A DNA stretch of 64,000 nucleotides, from the NCBI RefSeq assembly GCF_019429525.1, contig NZ_JAHXZL010000007.1, forward strand, positions 186,001-250,000. Direction: 5' to 3'. The DNA comes from Sphingomonas folli (lineage in GTDB: Bacteria; Pseudomonadota; Alphaproteobacteria; Sphingomonadales; Sphingomonadaceae). The notes beneath the pieces were generated by a model. The model saw only the letters and a list, made by a program, of their open reading frames with translations. It ran no database searches and was not told the DNA's origin. Of the stretch, positions 33,196-41,219 are shown piece by piece; positions within the stretch are counted from its first letter, which is position 1, and each line of letters starts with the position of its first letter. The position numbers and the translations under genes were made by a program.

Positions 33196-34947
33196 TCAGG
33201 CGGCGAGGTCGTAGGGCTTGATCTCGCCGGCCAGATACAGGTTGCGCGCCTTGGCGCGGCTGAGCTTGCCCGAGCTGGTGCGCGGCAGCGTGCGCGGCGG
33301 GATCAGCTCGACCACGCAGTTCATGCCGGTGACCGAGCGCACGCGGTCGCGGATCTCGTCGCGCAGCCGCAGTCGCTCGCGCTCGTCCGAGCTGCGGCAC
33401 TGCACCAGCACCGCCGGCGTCTCCTCGCCGCCCGGCGTGGTGATCGCGAAGGCCGCGATGTCGCCGGCCTTGAAGCCCGGGAGCTGCTCGACCGCCCACT
33501 CGATGTCCTGCGGCCAGTGGTTGCGCCCGTTGATGATGATCATGTCCTTGGCGCGGCCGACGATGAAGATGTAGCCGCCGGACATATAGCCCATGTCGCC
33601 GGTGTCGAGCCAACCGTCGACCAGGCACGCCTCGGTCGCGCCCGGGTCACGGAAATAGCCGACCATCACGCTGGGGCCGCGGCACCACACCTTGCCGATC
33701 GCGCCGTCGGGAAGCGGCGTGCCGTCCTCCTCGCGCACTGCGACCTCCATGTCGCGCACCGGCTTCCCGCAGTTGACGATCGCGCGATAGCGCTGCGGCC
33801 GGTCCTCGCCGTGCTGCATGCCCGAGAGCTCGGTCTCCTCGACCAGCTCGACGCGGATGCCCTCGCCCGGCGGCATCAGCGAGACCGCCAGGGTCGCCTC
33901 GGCGAGGCCGTAGCTCGGCAGGAACGCGGTCGCCTGGAAGCCAGCGTCGGCGAAGGCGTCGACGAAGGCCTGCATCACGTCGGGGCGGATCATGTCGGCG
34001 CCGTTGCCCGCGACGCGCCAGCGCGACAGGTCGAACCGATCCGACGCCTTGGTCTGGCTGGAGATGCGGCGCGCGCAGATGTCATAGCCGAAGGTCGGCG
34101 AGTAGCTCAGCGAGGTGCCCGGGTTGCGGCTGATCAGGTCGAGCCACGACAGCGGGCGGCGGGCGAAATCCTCGGTCTTGAGATAGTCGGTCGAGACCTG
34201 GTTGGCCACCGGCGAGAGGAAGCAGCCGACCAGCCCCATGTCATGGTACCACGGCAACCACGACACGCAGCGGTCGGTCTCGATGATCTGCACGCCGTGC
34301 GCGTGCGCGGCGAGGTTGCTCAGCAGCGCGCGGTGCGTGATCGCCACGCCGTGCGGGAAGCGGGTCGAGCCGCTGGAATATTGCAGGTAGCAGACGTCGT
34401 CCGCGGTGCTCGCCGGCAGCGCCGCCGCGGGGCCGGGGTGGGTGGCGAACTCGACCCAGTCGACCCCGCGCACGCCGGCCGCCTCGGCCGCGGCGCCCGC
34501 CATCTGCGCGAGCTCGGGCGGGAAGACGAGCATCACCGGATCACAGCTGGCGAGCTGGACGCGGAGCTGATCGATATAGGAATCACGGCCGCCGAACGAG
34601 GTCGGCAGCGGTAGCGGTACCGGCCAGGCGCCGGCGAGCACCGTGCCGAAGAAGAGCGCCGCGAACTCGGCGCTGGTCTCGGCCACCAGCGCGACCCGGT
34701 CGCCCGGCGCCACACCCGCCGCGATCAGGCGATAGGCGCAGGCGCGTGCGTCGTCGCGCAGCGCGGTGAAGCCGTAGGCGCGGACCAACGTGCCGCGCGC
34801 GTCGTGGAAGTTGAGGCCCCGGCCCCCGCGCGCGGCATAGTCGAGCGCCTCACCCAGCGTCGCGAAATCGGCGAAGCGGCGCGGCAGCGGGTCGGCCGTG
34901 GGCGTCGGGCGCGTCTGGGAGGTGGTCGGGGCGATGTCGGTCGTCAT
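33196..34947 (-). CDS. Fatty-acyl-AMP ligase / acyl-CoA synthetase-like enzyme
   Basis: A 583-residue adenylate-forming enzyme. Features: P-loop 'LQYSSGSTRFPHGVAITHR', 'LPWYHDMGLVGCFL' and 'PSYGLAEATLAVSL' (A5 region), 'DGWLDTGDMGYMSGGYIFIVGRAKDMIIINGRN' (A7-A8) and a C-terminal catalytic-Lys region 'RTSSGKLSRAKARNLYLAGE'. The 'GRNHWPQDIEWAVEQ' segment is typical of fatty-acyl-AMP ligases, which activate fatty acids for transfer to an acyl carrier protein. No ACP or polyketide gene adjoins, so the pathway is unknown. Sphingolipid, lipid-tail or secondary-metabolite use is possible. Confidence 0.9.
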   Translation of the reverse strand: MTTDIAPTTSQTRPTPTADPLPRRFADFATLGEALDYAARGGRGLNFHDARGTLVRAYGFTALRDDARACAYRLIAAGVAPGDRVALVAETSAEFAALFFGTVLAGAWPVPLPLPTSFGGRDSYIDQLRVQLASCDPVMLVFPPELAQMAGAAAEAAGVRGVDWVEFATHPGPAAALPASTADDVCYLQYSSGSTRFPHGVAITHRALLSNLAAHAHGVQIIETDRCVSWLPWYHDMGLVGCFLSPVANQVSTDYLKTEDFARRPLSWLDLISRNPGTSLSYSPTFGYDICARRISSQTKASDRFDLSRWRVAGNGADMIRPDVMQAFVDAFADAGFQATAFLPSYGLAEATLAVSLMPPGEGIRVELVEETELSGMQHGEDRPQRYRAIVNCGKPVRDMEVAVREEDGTPLPDGAIGKVWCRGPSVMVGYFRDPGATEACLVDGWLDTGDMGYMSGGYIFIVGRAKDMIIINGRNHWPQDIEWAVEQLPGFKAGDIAAFAITTPGGEETPAVLVQCRSSDERERLRLRDEIRDRVRSVTGMNCVVELIPPRTLPRTSSGKLSRAKARNLYLAGEIKPYDLAA

Positions 34948-35047
34948 CCTGTGTTCCTGTCGCAGCGGTCACGCCGGTGCAATAGTTAAGCGGTTAAAGG
35001 CATACTTTGGCCGAGCGTTCAAAATCGGATGCCAGTGTGGCACAAAC

Positions 35048-35596
35048 ATGGCCGTGTCGCTGTCGCCCTCACCCCGCTCCTCCCCGCGGCGCCGCCCGCC
35101 GCCGCTCGACGGGGCGGCGCTCGAGCGGCTCGCGCTCCGCTACGTCGAGCGGTTCGCGACTACGCGCGGCAAGCTCAGCGCCTATCTCGCGCGCAAGATC
35201 CGCGAGCGCGGCTGGACGGGCGAGCCCGCCGACCCGGAGGGCGTGGCGGAGCGGATGGCGGCGCTCGGCTACGTCGACGATCGCGGCTTCGCCGAGCAGA
35301 AGGGGGCCGCGCTCGGGCGGCGAGGCTATGGCGCGCGTCGCGTCGCCGAGACGCTGCGCGCCGCAGGACTCGACGCGGAGGATGCCGCCCCCGTGCTCGC
35401 GCAGGCGCGCGCCGCGGCGCTGGAGAGCGCGCTGCGGCTGGCGCGGCGCAGGCGGATCGGCCCGTTCGCCGACGCGCCCGCCGACCCGGCCCAGCGCGCG
35501 CGCCAGCTCGGCCAGCTGCTGCGCGCCGGCCATGACGCGTCGCTGGCGCGGCGCATCGTCGAGGCGGAGCCCGGCGCGATTCTGGACGAGGAATGA
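35048..35596 (+). CDS. recX: RecX-family regulatory protein
   Basis: A 182-residue helical protein. ATG 35048 gives a short basic Ser/Pro/Arg-rich N-terminus, then RecX three-helix repeats: 'LERLALRYVERFATTRGKLSAYLARKI', 'ALGYVDDRGFAEQKGAALGRRGYGARRV' and 'ARQLGQLLRAGHDASLARRIVEA'. RecX family proteins bind and limit RecA filaments. No recA is in the window. Assignment rests on the repeat pattern and size. Confidence 0.85.
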   Translation: MAVSLSPSPRSSPRRRPPPLDGAALERLALRYVERFATTRGKLSAYLARKIRERGWTGEPADPEGVAERMAALGYVDDRGFAEQKGAALGRRGYGARRVAETLRAAGLDAEDAAPVLAQARAAALESALRLARRRRIGPFADAPADPAQRARQLGQLLRAGHDASLARRIVEAEPGAILDEE

Positions 35597-35687
35597 ACGA
35601 TCGACGCTTGCCAAGCTTCATTGTGCAGTGCACCGATAGTCCAGCGTTAACGCTGCGCCACGGCGAAGAAGGGGACGACGACGCGAC

Positions 35688-36260
35688 GTGCGAGACGAGG
35701 CTTCCGCTACCGCCGGCGATCCGCACGATCCGGCCGGGCCGACGACGGCTGACGCCGTCTCGGTAGCGGTATCGGGCGTTCTCAAATGGTTCGATGCGAC
35801 GCGCGGGTTCGGCTTCATCGTCGCGGACGATCCCGCGATGGGCGATATCCTGCTCCACTTCAGCGTGCTCCAGGCGTTCGGCCGGCGCACGCTGCCCGAG
35901 GGCGCGCGCGTCAGTGGCACCGCGGTGCTGGGGCAGCGCGGCTGGCAGGCGGTGACGATCGCCGACATCGATCTCAGCGTCGCGCTCGAGACGATGCGCG
36001 ACCGCGACCGCGCGCGCGTCGATCCCGGCGCGCTGGCCGCCGAGGCCGGCGAGTGGGAGGAGGTCACGGTCAAATGGTTCAACCGCATCAAGGGCTACGG
36101 CTTCCTGGTCGCGATCGAGCGGCCCGGCGATATCTTCGTCCACATGGAGACGCTGCGCCGCGCGGGTGTCGCGGAGGCGCAGCCCGACCAGCGGCTGCGC
36201 GCGCGTATCGTCCAGGGGCGCAAGGGGCCGCTGGCGGTCGCGGTGGCGGTGGTCGAGTGA
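35688..36260 (+). CDS. Double cold-shock-domain protein
   Basis: A 190-residue protein with two CSDs. GTG 35688 opens a low-complexity leader. CSD1 (about 28-95) has '[18 protein letters not shown]' and '[10 protein letters not shown]'. CSD2 (about 122-190) has '[18 protein letters not shown]' and '[10 protein letters not shown]'. These are RNP1/RNP2 nucleic-acid-binding motifs. Double-CSD proteins are typical of Alphaproteobacteria (Caulobacter CspC/CspD type) and act as RNA/ssDNA-binding proteins in stress or stationary phase. Its stop overlaps the DUF192 start (GTGA). Confidence 0.93.
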   Translation: MRDEASATAGDPHDPAGPTTADAVSVAVSGVLKWFDATRGFGFIVADDPAMGDILLHFSVLQAFGRRTLPEGARVSGTAVLGQRGWQAVTIADIDLSVALETMRDRDRARVDPGALAAEAGEWEEVTVKWFNRIKGYGFLVAIERPGDIFVHMETLRRAGVAEAQPDQRLRARIVQGRKGPLAVAVAVVE

Positions 36261-36760
36261 GCCGCGCCGCGCCGGCACTCGCGCTCGCGCTGCTGCTCGC
36301 CGCCTGCGGGCGCGGCGCACCCGACGTGACGCCCTCGGCGTCGCCCTCCGTCATGACCCACGAGACCCCCAGCACCCAGCGCCGCACCGTGGCGGTGACG
36401 ATCGACAGCGGCGGCAAGCGCCACGGCTTCCGCGCGGAAGTGGCCGAGACCGCGGCGCAGCAGGCGCAGGGGCTGATGTTCCGTACCGACCTGCAGCCCG
36501 ACGACGCGATGCTGTTCGCGCCGTACCCCGCCGGCGGCGGTGCGCCGCAGGTGGCGGACTTCTGGATGAAGAACACGCCGCTGTCGCTCGACATCGTCTT
36601 CATCCGCGCCGACCACAGCATCGCCGCGATCGCGCCGAGCACCACGCCCTTGTCGGAGGCGAAGGTGAGCTCGGGCGAGCCGGTGGCGGCGGTGCTGGAG
36701 CTGGTCGGCGGCCGCGCCGCCGCGCTCGGCATCGGTGTGGGCGACCGCGTCAGCTGGTGA
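36257..36760 (+). CDS. DUF192 lipoprotein
   Basis: A 167-residue exported protein. GTG 36257 overlaps the cold-shock gene stop. The signal peptide ends in a lipobox (LLLAAC). The DUF192 domain shows '[19 protein letters not shown]', '[20 protein letters not shown]' and '[19 protein letters not shown]', the conserved layout of the family. Biochemical role unknown. Pairing with a cold-shock gene is common in Alphaproteobacteria. Confidence 0.9.
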   Translation: MSRAAPALALALLLAACGRGAPDVTPSASPSVMTHETPSTQRRTVAVTIDSGGKRHGFRAEVAETAAQQAQGLMFRTDLQPDDAMLFAPYPAGGGAPQVADFWMKNTPLSLDIVFIRADHSIAAIAPSTTPLSEAKVSSGEPVAAVLELVGGRAAALGIGVGDRVSW

Positions 36761-36772
36761 GGTCTTCGCCGC

Positions 36773-36792
36773 CTCCCCGCGAGCGGGGAGGA
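36773..36792. terminator. Hairpin between DUF192 and NDUFA12-like genes
   Basis: CCTCCCCGC/GCGGGGAGG stem with a 2-base loop, 13 bases after the DUF192 stop; likely terminator. The stem resembles the outer arm of the family-D palindromes and could be a relic of one. Confidence 0.55.
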
Positions 36793-36855
36793 TCGGCATC
36801 ACACCGCCCACCAGGCATTGAACCGGGCGGGCGGGGCGGGTAAGCGCGGGGCACC

Positions 36856-37248
36856 ATGGGCATCAACCTCAATCCTTTCACCTGGTGGAACGGCGCCAGC
36901 TGGGGCACCATCCTCGGGCTGCGCGGCAAGCGTCAGGTCGGCGAGGACTCGCTGGGCAACACCTATTGGGAGGGCGGCCGCGACACCGCCGGCAACCCGC
37001 GGCGCTGGGTGATCTACGTCGGCGCCAACGACGCCAGCCGCGTGCCGCCCGAGTGGTTCAGCTGGCTGCACCATCAGGTCGACGGCACGCCCGATCAGAA
37101 CCTCCCGCCGCCGCGCCAGTGGGAGAAACCCGCCGTGGCCAACCTGACCGGCACCGCGCTGGCCTATCGCCCGAAGGGCGCGCTGGAGAAGGGCGGCCAT
37201 CGTGCCTCCGCCACCGGTGACTATGAGGCGTGGAGCCCCGACGCGTGA
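36856..37248 (+). CDS. NDUFA12-like NADH:ubiquinone oxidoreductase accessory subunit
   Basis: A 130-residue protein of the NDUFA12/B17.2 family, an accessory subunit of alphaproteobacterial and mitochondrial complex I. It shows 'LRGKRQVGEDSLGNTYWEGG', 'RRWVIYVGANDASRVPPEWFSWLHHQVDG' and 'YEAWSPDA' at the C-terminus. The core nuo genes are not in the window, which is usual as this gene often sits alone. Its stop overlaps the DUF2155 start (GTGA); the NDUFA12-DUF2155-aat neighbourhood is conserved in Alphaproteobacteria. Confidence 0.95.
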   Translation: MGINLNPFTWWNGASWGTILGLRGKRQVGEDSLGNTYWEGGRDTAGNPRRWVIYVGANDASRVPPEWFSWLHHQVDGTPDQNLPPPRQWEKPAVANLTGTALAYRPKGALEKGGHRASATGDYEAWSPDA

Positions 37249-37910
37249 GGCGCGGGCTCGCGATCGGCGGGCTGTTAGTGGCGGCGGCGGCGGTGACCTG
37301 GGCGAGCCCGGGCTGGCGCGGCGCGCGTCACGCCGACTCGCCCTCCGTGAGCACCGCTCTGCCCGACCCGTCCAGCGCGCCCGCGCCGCGCGCCTCCGAC
37401 GAGGTGGCGGTCGACTCGCAGGACGATCCGGTCGACCTCGGCGCCACCCCGATGGCGCAGCGAGTCGCGGTGCTGGGCCTGCTCAACAAGCGCAACGGCG
37501 TCAGCCGCGACATCACGCTCAAGCCCGGCCAGGCGGTGCGCGCGGGCGACGTGATCGTGCGGCTGCGCGCGTGCGAGCAGACCGCGCCGTGGGAGCCCGA
37601 GCCGCTCACCGGTGCCTTCGTCCAGCTCGACGTGCGCGCGGTCGAGGGCGGGTGGCGCCGCGCCTTCTCGGGCTGGCTCTACAAGGAGCGCCCTGCCGCC
37701 AACGTCGTGATCCACCCGGTCTACGATGTCTGGACCAAGAGCTGCACGATGACCTTCCCCGGCACGGCCCCGGCGACGCCCGCGGCCAGGCCGTCGAGCG
37801 CGCCGAAGTCGCCCGCCCCGCTCGCCTCGCCCACCCCGCCGGCCGAGGAGGAGGCGACGCCCGCCGACGAGGCCGTGGAAGAGAGCGCCGCGCCCAACAG
37901 GGTCATGTAG
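37245..37910 (+). CDS. DUF2155 periplasmic protein
   Basis: A 221-residue exported protein starting at GTG 37245 (MRRGLAIGGLLVAAAAVTWA signal/anchor). The DUF2155 domain is 'RVAVLGLLNKRNGVSRDITL', followed by 'RLRACEQTAPWE', then 'AFSGWLYKERPAANVVIHPVYDVWTKSC', with two Cys that could pair. The C-terminal ~55 residues are Pro/Ala/Glu-rich. The last ~190 bases overlap the convergent aat gene. Function is unknown; the family is alphaproteobacterial. Confidence 0.88.
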   Translation: MRRGLAIGGLLVAAAAVTWASPGWRGARHADSPSVSTALPDPSSAPAPRASDEVAVDSQDDPVDLGATPMAQRVAVLGLLNKRNGVSRDITLKPGQAVRAGDVIVRLRACEQTAPWEPEPLTGAFVQLDVRAVEGGWRRAFSGWLYKERPAANVVIHPVYDVWTKSCTMTFPGTAPATPAARPSSAPKSPAPLASPTPPAEEEATPADEAVEESAAPNRVM

Positions 37911-38455
37911 TCGGCGCGCGCCACCTCGATCGCGCCGAGCGAGGCGAGGTGGTCGGTCATGAACTGGCAGTCGAGCAGCGTATATCCGCCCACGCGCAGC
38001 CGCGCCACCAGCGCCGCGATCGCGACCTTGGAGGCGTTGGGCGCGCGGCTGACCATGCTCTCGCCGAAGAAGGCGCGGCCGAGCGCGAGCCCGTAGAGTC
38101 CCCCCACCAGGGTGTCGCCGTCCCAGCACTCGATCGAGTGCGCCAGGCCCAGCCCGTGCAGGCGGACGAACGCCTGCTCGATCGAGGCGTTGATCCAGGT
38201 GTCGGGGCGGTCCTCGGCGCTCTCGGCGCACAGCGCGATGATCTCGGCGAAGGCCCGGTCGGCGGTGACGCGGAAGCGGTCGCCCGCGATCACCTTGCGC
38301 AGCGAGCGTGAGAGATGGAAGCCGTCGAGCGGCAGGATCGCGCGACGCCGCGGCTCGACCCAGTAGACGTCCTCGGCGCCGCGACTGTCCGCCATCGGGA
38401 AGACGCCCACCGAATAGGCACCGAGCAGCAGCGACGGATCGAGCGGCTCGCTCAA
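37721..38455 (-). CDS. aat: Leucyl/phenylalanyl-tRNA-protein transferase
   Basis: Adds Leu/Phe to N-terminal Arg/Lys substrates (N-end rule). TTG 38455, overlapping the parA-like stop, gives the family N-terminus 'SEPLDPSLLLGAYSVGVFPMADS'; GTG 38482 is an alternative. Conserved segments: 'DVYWVEPRRRAILPLDGFHLSRSLRK', 'RPDTWINASIEQAFVRLH', 'LVGGLYGLALGRAFFGESMVS', 'LLDCQF'. The catalytic core ends near 'DYMTLLGAAL'. The last ~60 residues (Ala/Gly/Ser-rich, ending VIVQLLVQTS) are encoded antisense to the DUF2155 gene and have no family similarity that I recognise, so the native stop may have been lost. Confidence 0.92.
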   Translation of the reverse strand: MSEPLDPSLLLGAYSVGVFPMADSRGAEDVYWVEPRRRAILPLDGFHLSRSLRKVIAGDRFRVTADRAFAEIIALCAESAEDRPDTWINASIEQAFVRLHGLGLAHSIECWDGDTLVGGLYGLALGRAFFGESMVSRAPNASKVAIAALVARLRVGGYTLLDCQFMTDHLASLGAIEVARADYMTLLGAALSSTASSAGVASSSAGGVGEASGAGDFGALDGLAAGVAGAVPGKVIVQLLVQTS

Positions 38456-39159
38456 CGGCAGCGCTGCTCCACCGTGCGCCACAGTTGCGCGAACGCCTTG
38501 GCCGCGATGCTCTTGGGCGCGGCGGCGCCGACCGGCAGCCGCTTGGCGGTGGCCGCCTCGACCGCGCTGGCGGCGGGCAGGGCGGGCCAGTCGGCGTGCT
38601 GCTCGACCGCGGCGAGGTGGAGCGCGCGGCGGCGATCGACCATGTTGTGCACCGGCAGGATCGCGACCTGGCCGCCGAATTGGCGCTCGATCGTCTCATA
38701 GGCGCGCTGGGAGAAGGCCGAGGGCACCACCGGCACCACGATCAGGTCCGCGGCGCGCGCGACCTGATCGGCGGTCTCGGTCAGCCCGGGCGGGCAGTCG
38801 AGGATGACATGGTCGTGGTCGCCCAGGTCGGCGATCAGCTTGCGCAGACGCCGCTTCTTGTCGAGCTCGCGGAACAGGTGGTTGAGGTCGCGCAGCGAGG
38901 CGTCGGCGGGAAGCAGTTCGAGCCGCTCGAAGCGCGTGCGGCCGATCAGTTTCTCGGGATCGACGTCGCGCGAGAACAGCGCCTGGGCGCGGTCGTGCGC
39001 GGCGCCGTCGCCGAGCACCCAGCTCGACGCAGCCTGGGGATCGAGGTCCCACAACAGGGTGCGTCGCGCCGACAAGGTGGCGGCGCACCAGGCGAGGTTG
39101 ACCGCCAGCGTCGACTTACCGACGCCCCCCTTGAGGCTGTAGATCGCGATGGTCGCCAT
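38452..39159 (-). CDS. ParA/MinD-family P-loop ATPase
   Basis: A 235-residue ParA-like ATPase. Deviant Walker A 'KGGVGKSTLAVNLAW' lies at the N-terminus, with 'LLWDLDPQAASSWVLGDG' (Walker A'-type Asp) and 'HVILDCPPGLTETADQVARAAD' (Walker B). No ParB gene or parS-like site is nearby, and it is co-directional with aat through a TTGA overlap. It is therefore an orphan ParA-type ATPase rather than a partition locus. Possible roles include cellular positioning; not determinable here. Confidence 0.88.
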   Translation of the reverse strand: MATIAIYSLKGGVGKSTLAVNLAWCAATLSARRTLLWDLDPQAASSWVLGDGAAHDRAQALFSRDVDPEKLIGRTRFERLELLPADASLRDLNHLFRELDKKRRLRKLIADLGDHDHVILDCPPGLTETADQVARAADLIVVPVVPSAFSQRAYETIERQFGGQVAILPVHNMVDRRRALHLAAVEQHADWPALPAASAVEAATAKRLPVGAAAPKSIAAKAFAQLWRTVEQRCR

Positions 39160-39214
39160 AAGCGGCGAACGCTACGGGCCGCCGCGGCGCGGGGCAAGGA
39201 TTGATCGAGATGAA

Positions 39215-39247
39215 GCGCCGGCGCCCCGCGAGGGGATGCGCCGGCGC
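39215..39247 (-). terminator. Hairpin downstream of the MliC-like gene
   Basis: Stem GCGCCGGCG/CGCCGGCGC enclosing an inner CCCC-GCGA-GGGG stem. It sits a few bases after the 39256 stop on the minus strand. Confidence 0.6.
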
Positions 39248-39255
39248 GGCTCAGC

Positions 39256-39642
39256 TCAGGCGTGGCAGGAGAGCTCGCCCTTGCCCGGGCGGGTCAGGGT
39301 GATCTCGGTCGGGTTGCCGGTCAGCTTCCAGCCTCCCTCGGCGCTGAGCGGCGCCTCGCCGCCCTCGCCCTTGAGCATCGTCGGCGTGCCGTTCTTCTCG
39401 GTGCGCACCACCGCCTGCTTGTCGCCGGTGAAGAAGGTGACGTAGACGAGGCTGCCGTCCTTGCAGCGCATCGTCTTGTCGGCCTTGATCGCCGGCGGCA
39501 GCTCGATCGGCGTGGCGTTCGCTAGCTGCGACGCCATCGGATCGGGGTTGGAATCGATCACCTGCGGCTTGGACGGCTCGGAATTGCACGCTGCGAGCGC
39601 GAACAAGGAGGCGGCGAGGGGGAGGAAAGCGGGCTTCTGCAT
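39256..39642 (-). CDS. MliC-like (C-type lysozyme inhibitor fold) lipoprotein
   Basis: A 128-residue lipoprotein. The start at 39642 gives a signal peptide with lipobox 'LFALAAC'. The C-terminal ~75 residues fit the MliC/PliC pattern: 'MRCKDGSLVYVTFFTGDKQAVV', central 'LKGEGGEAPLSAEGGWKLTG' and a closing Cys ('GELSCHA') that can pair with the first Cys. MliC proteins protect against lysozyme. The match is to the fold pattern only; an uncharacterised lipoprotein is the safe alternative. Confidence 0.65.
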   Translation of the reverse strand: MQKPAFLPLAASLFALAACNSEPSKPQVIDSNPDPMASQLANATPIELPPAIKADKTMRCKDGSLVYVTFFTGDKQAVVRTEKNGTPTMLKGEGGEAPLSAEGGWKLTGNPTEITLTRPGKGELSCHA

Positions 39643-39727
39643 AGGCCCGCACGCTTCGCGCATGCGGAAAAGGTCGTCAACCCTGTCATACCAAAGTCAT
39701 TATTTCAGCGACCCATTTCGGTAGCGC

Positions 39728-41023
39728 TCACTCGTGGAATTCGGACAGTTCGGGGATGCGCCCGAAAGCGATCTTCGACCCCACGCGATCGAGCCGGCCG
39801 CCGTTCAGCGGGCCGACCGACACCGCGTTGCGCCCGAACCGCTCGTTGATCCGGTCCATCGCGCGACTCAGCGCCAGCGTGCGCGTCTCGCGCGCGAGCG
39901 GGTCGTCGGGGTCGAGCGCGGCGAACAGCGAGCCCTGCTCGCCCGCGACGGGCTCGATCTCGGCCAGCGTCACACCGATCATCCGGCAGCCGCTGCGATG
40001 CGCCGCGCCGGCGGCGCGGAGCCGCGGGAAGAGCGAGTCGAGCCGCGCCAGCATCACGAAACTGTCCTGCGTGGCGGGCAGCTTCACGCTCGCGCGCCAC
40101 TTGCTCTTGTCGTCCTCGAAGCGCGCGTGCAGCACCAGCAGCCGCGCGCGATAGCCCTTGCGGCGCAGCCGGCTGGCGGCCTTGAGCGCGAGCCGCCGCG
40201 ACGTCAGCCGCACCGATTCATAGCCGCGGTGGCGCGGCGAGAGCACGTGGCTGTGCCCGATCGTGCGGCTCTGCGTCGGCTTCTCGGGCAGCTCGACGCC
40301 GTGGAGCAGGTACCAGAGCCGGTCGCCGTCGCTGCCGCCCCAGGCATGGCCCGCGTCGCGTGGGCGGCGCGCGAGCAGCTGGCGGATGTCGTTGACGCCG
40401 TCCCGCGCCAGCCGCCGCTCCATGTTGGGGCCGATCCCGGCGATGTCGCGCAGCTTGAGCGGGTACAGCGCCTCGGGCAGCGCCGCCGCCTCGAACACCA
40501 CCAGCCCGTCGGGCTTCTGCAGGTCGGAGGCGAGCTTGGCGAGCAAGCGGTTCGGGGCGATGCCGATCGAGCAGGTGAGATAATCGCCGACCGCGGCGGC
40601 CAGCCCGCGCTTGATCCGCCCGGCCAGCGCCACCGCCGCGTCACGGTCGTTCTCATTGTCGAGCAGCCGGCACGCCACCTCGTCGATCGAGCAGACGCGG
40701 GTCACCGGCACGTGGCGCTCCACCTCGGCGACGATGCGATGGTGATAGGCGACGTACAGCTCGTGCCGCGCCGGCGTGACGACCAGGTCGCGGCACTTGC
40801 GCTTCGCCTCCCACACCGGCGTGCCGGTGGAGATGCCGTACCGCTTGGCCTCGCGCGAGGCTGCGATCGCGACGGTGGTGTCGCTGCCGACCGGCGCGAC
40901 GATCACCGGGCGGCCGCGCAGCGCCGGCTGCACCTGCTGCTCGACGCTCGCGAAATAGCTGTTGAGGTCGAGGAACAGCCAGCGGAGCGGGCGCGGGGGC
41001 AAGATGAGATCCGCGCTGGGCAC
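39728..41023 (-). CDS. dinB: Y-family DNA polymerase (DinB/Pol IV type)
   Basis: A 431-residue translesion polymerase. Catalytic motifs are intact: 'WLFLDLNSYFASVEQQ' (metal Asp and steric-gate Tyr/Phe), 'SREAKRYGISTGTPVWEA' and 'VCSIDEVAC' (Asp-Glu). The little-finger/thumb region has 'DIAGIGPNMERRL' (HhH). The C-terminus 'RFGRNAVSVGPL' then 'KIAFGRIPELSEF' is typical of the alphaproteobacterial branch. It copies past damaged bases. No lexA/recA or imuA neighbour, so it is not an ImuB cassette. Confidence 0.9.
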   Translation of the reverse strand: MPSADLILPPRPLRWLFLDLNSYFASVEQQVQPALRGRPVIVAPVGSDTTVAIAASREAKRYGISTGTPVWEAKRKCRDLVVTPARHELYVAYHHRIVAEVERHVPVTRVCSIDEVACRLLDNENDRDAAVALAGRIKRGLAAAVGDYLTCSIGIAPNRLLAKLASDLQKPDGLVVFEAAALPEALYPLKLRDIAGIGPNMERRLARDGVNDIRQLLARRPRDAGHAWGGSDGDRLWYLLHGVELPEKPTQSRTIGHSHVLSPRHRGYESVRLTSRRLALKAASRLRRKGYRARLLVLHARFEDDKSKWRASVKLPATQDSFVMLARLDSLFPRLRAAGAAHRSGCRMIGVTLAEIEPVAGEQGSLFAALDPDDPLARETRTLALSRAMDRINERFGRNAVSVGPLNGGRLDRVGSKIAFGRIPELSEFHE

Positions 41024-41219
41024 GGGCGGGCGACTCGCGAGAGGGAACGGATGAGGAACATGGCATGTTCGCGGCGCTTTGGCGAATCCGCGGCCGCCTC
41101 GTCGCGCCGGTCCGGCGCGATCCAGCGATGACGCCCGCCGCGGGGCGCGCTAGACCAGCGCCGCGCCGCTCCGCGCGCCGGCCGGACCGGCGCGCACCGC
41201 GGGCAGGGGAAGGTCGCCC

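Noticed and set aside
31120-34614. A 1164-codon open frame opposite the GGDEF-EAL and acyl-AMP ligase genes
   Set aside because: It is a shadow of two well-supported genes on the minus strand. Its composition is Arg/His/Val-rich with no family motifs, as expected from high-GC third positions.
38452-39159. A chromosome or plasmid partition locus
   Set aside because: Only an orphan ParA-like ATPase is present; I see no ParB gene or parS repeats nearby.
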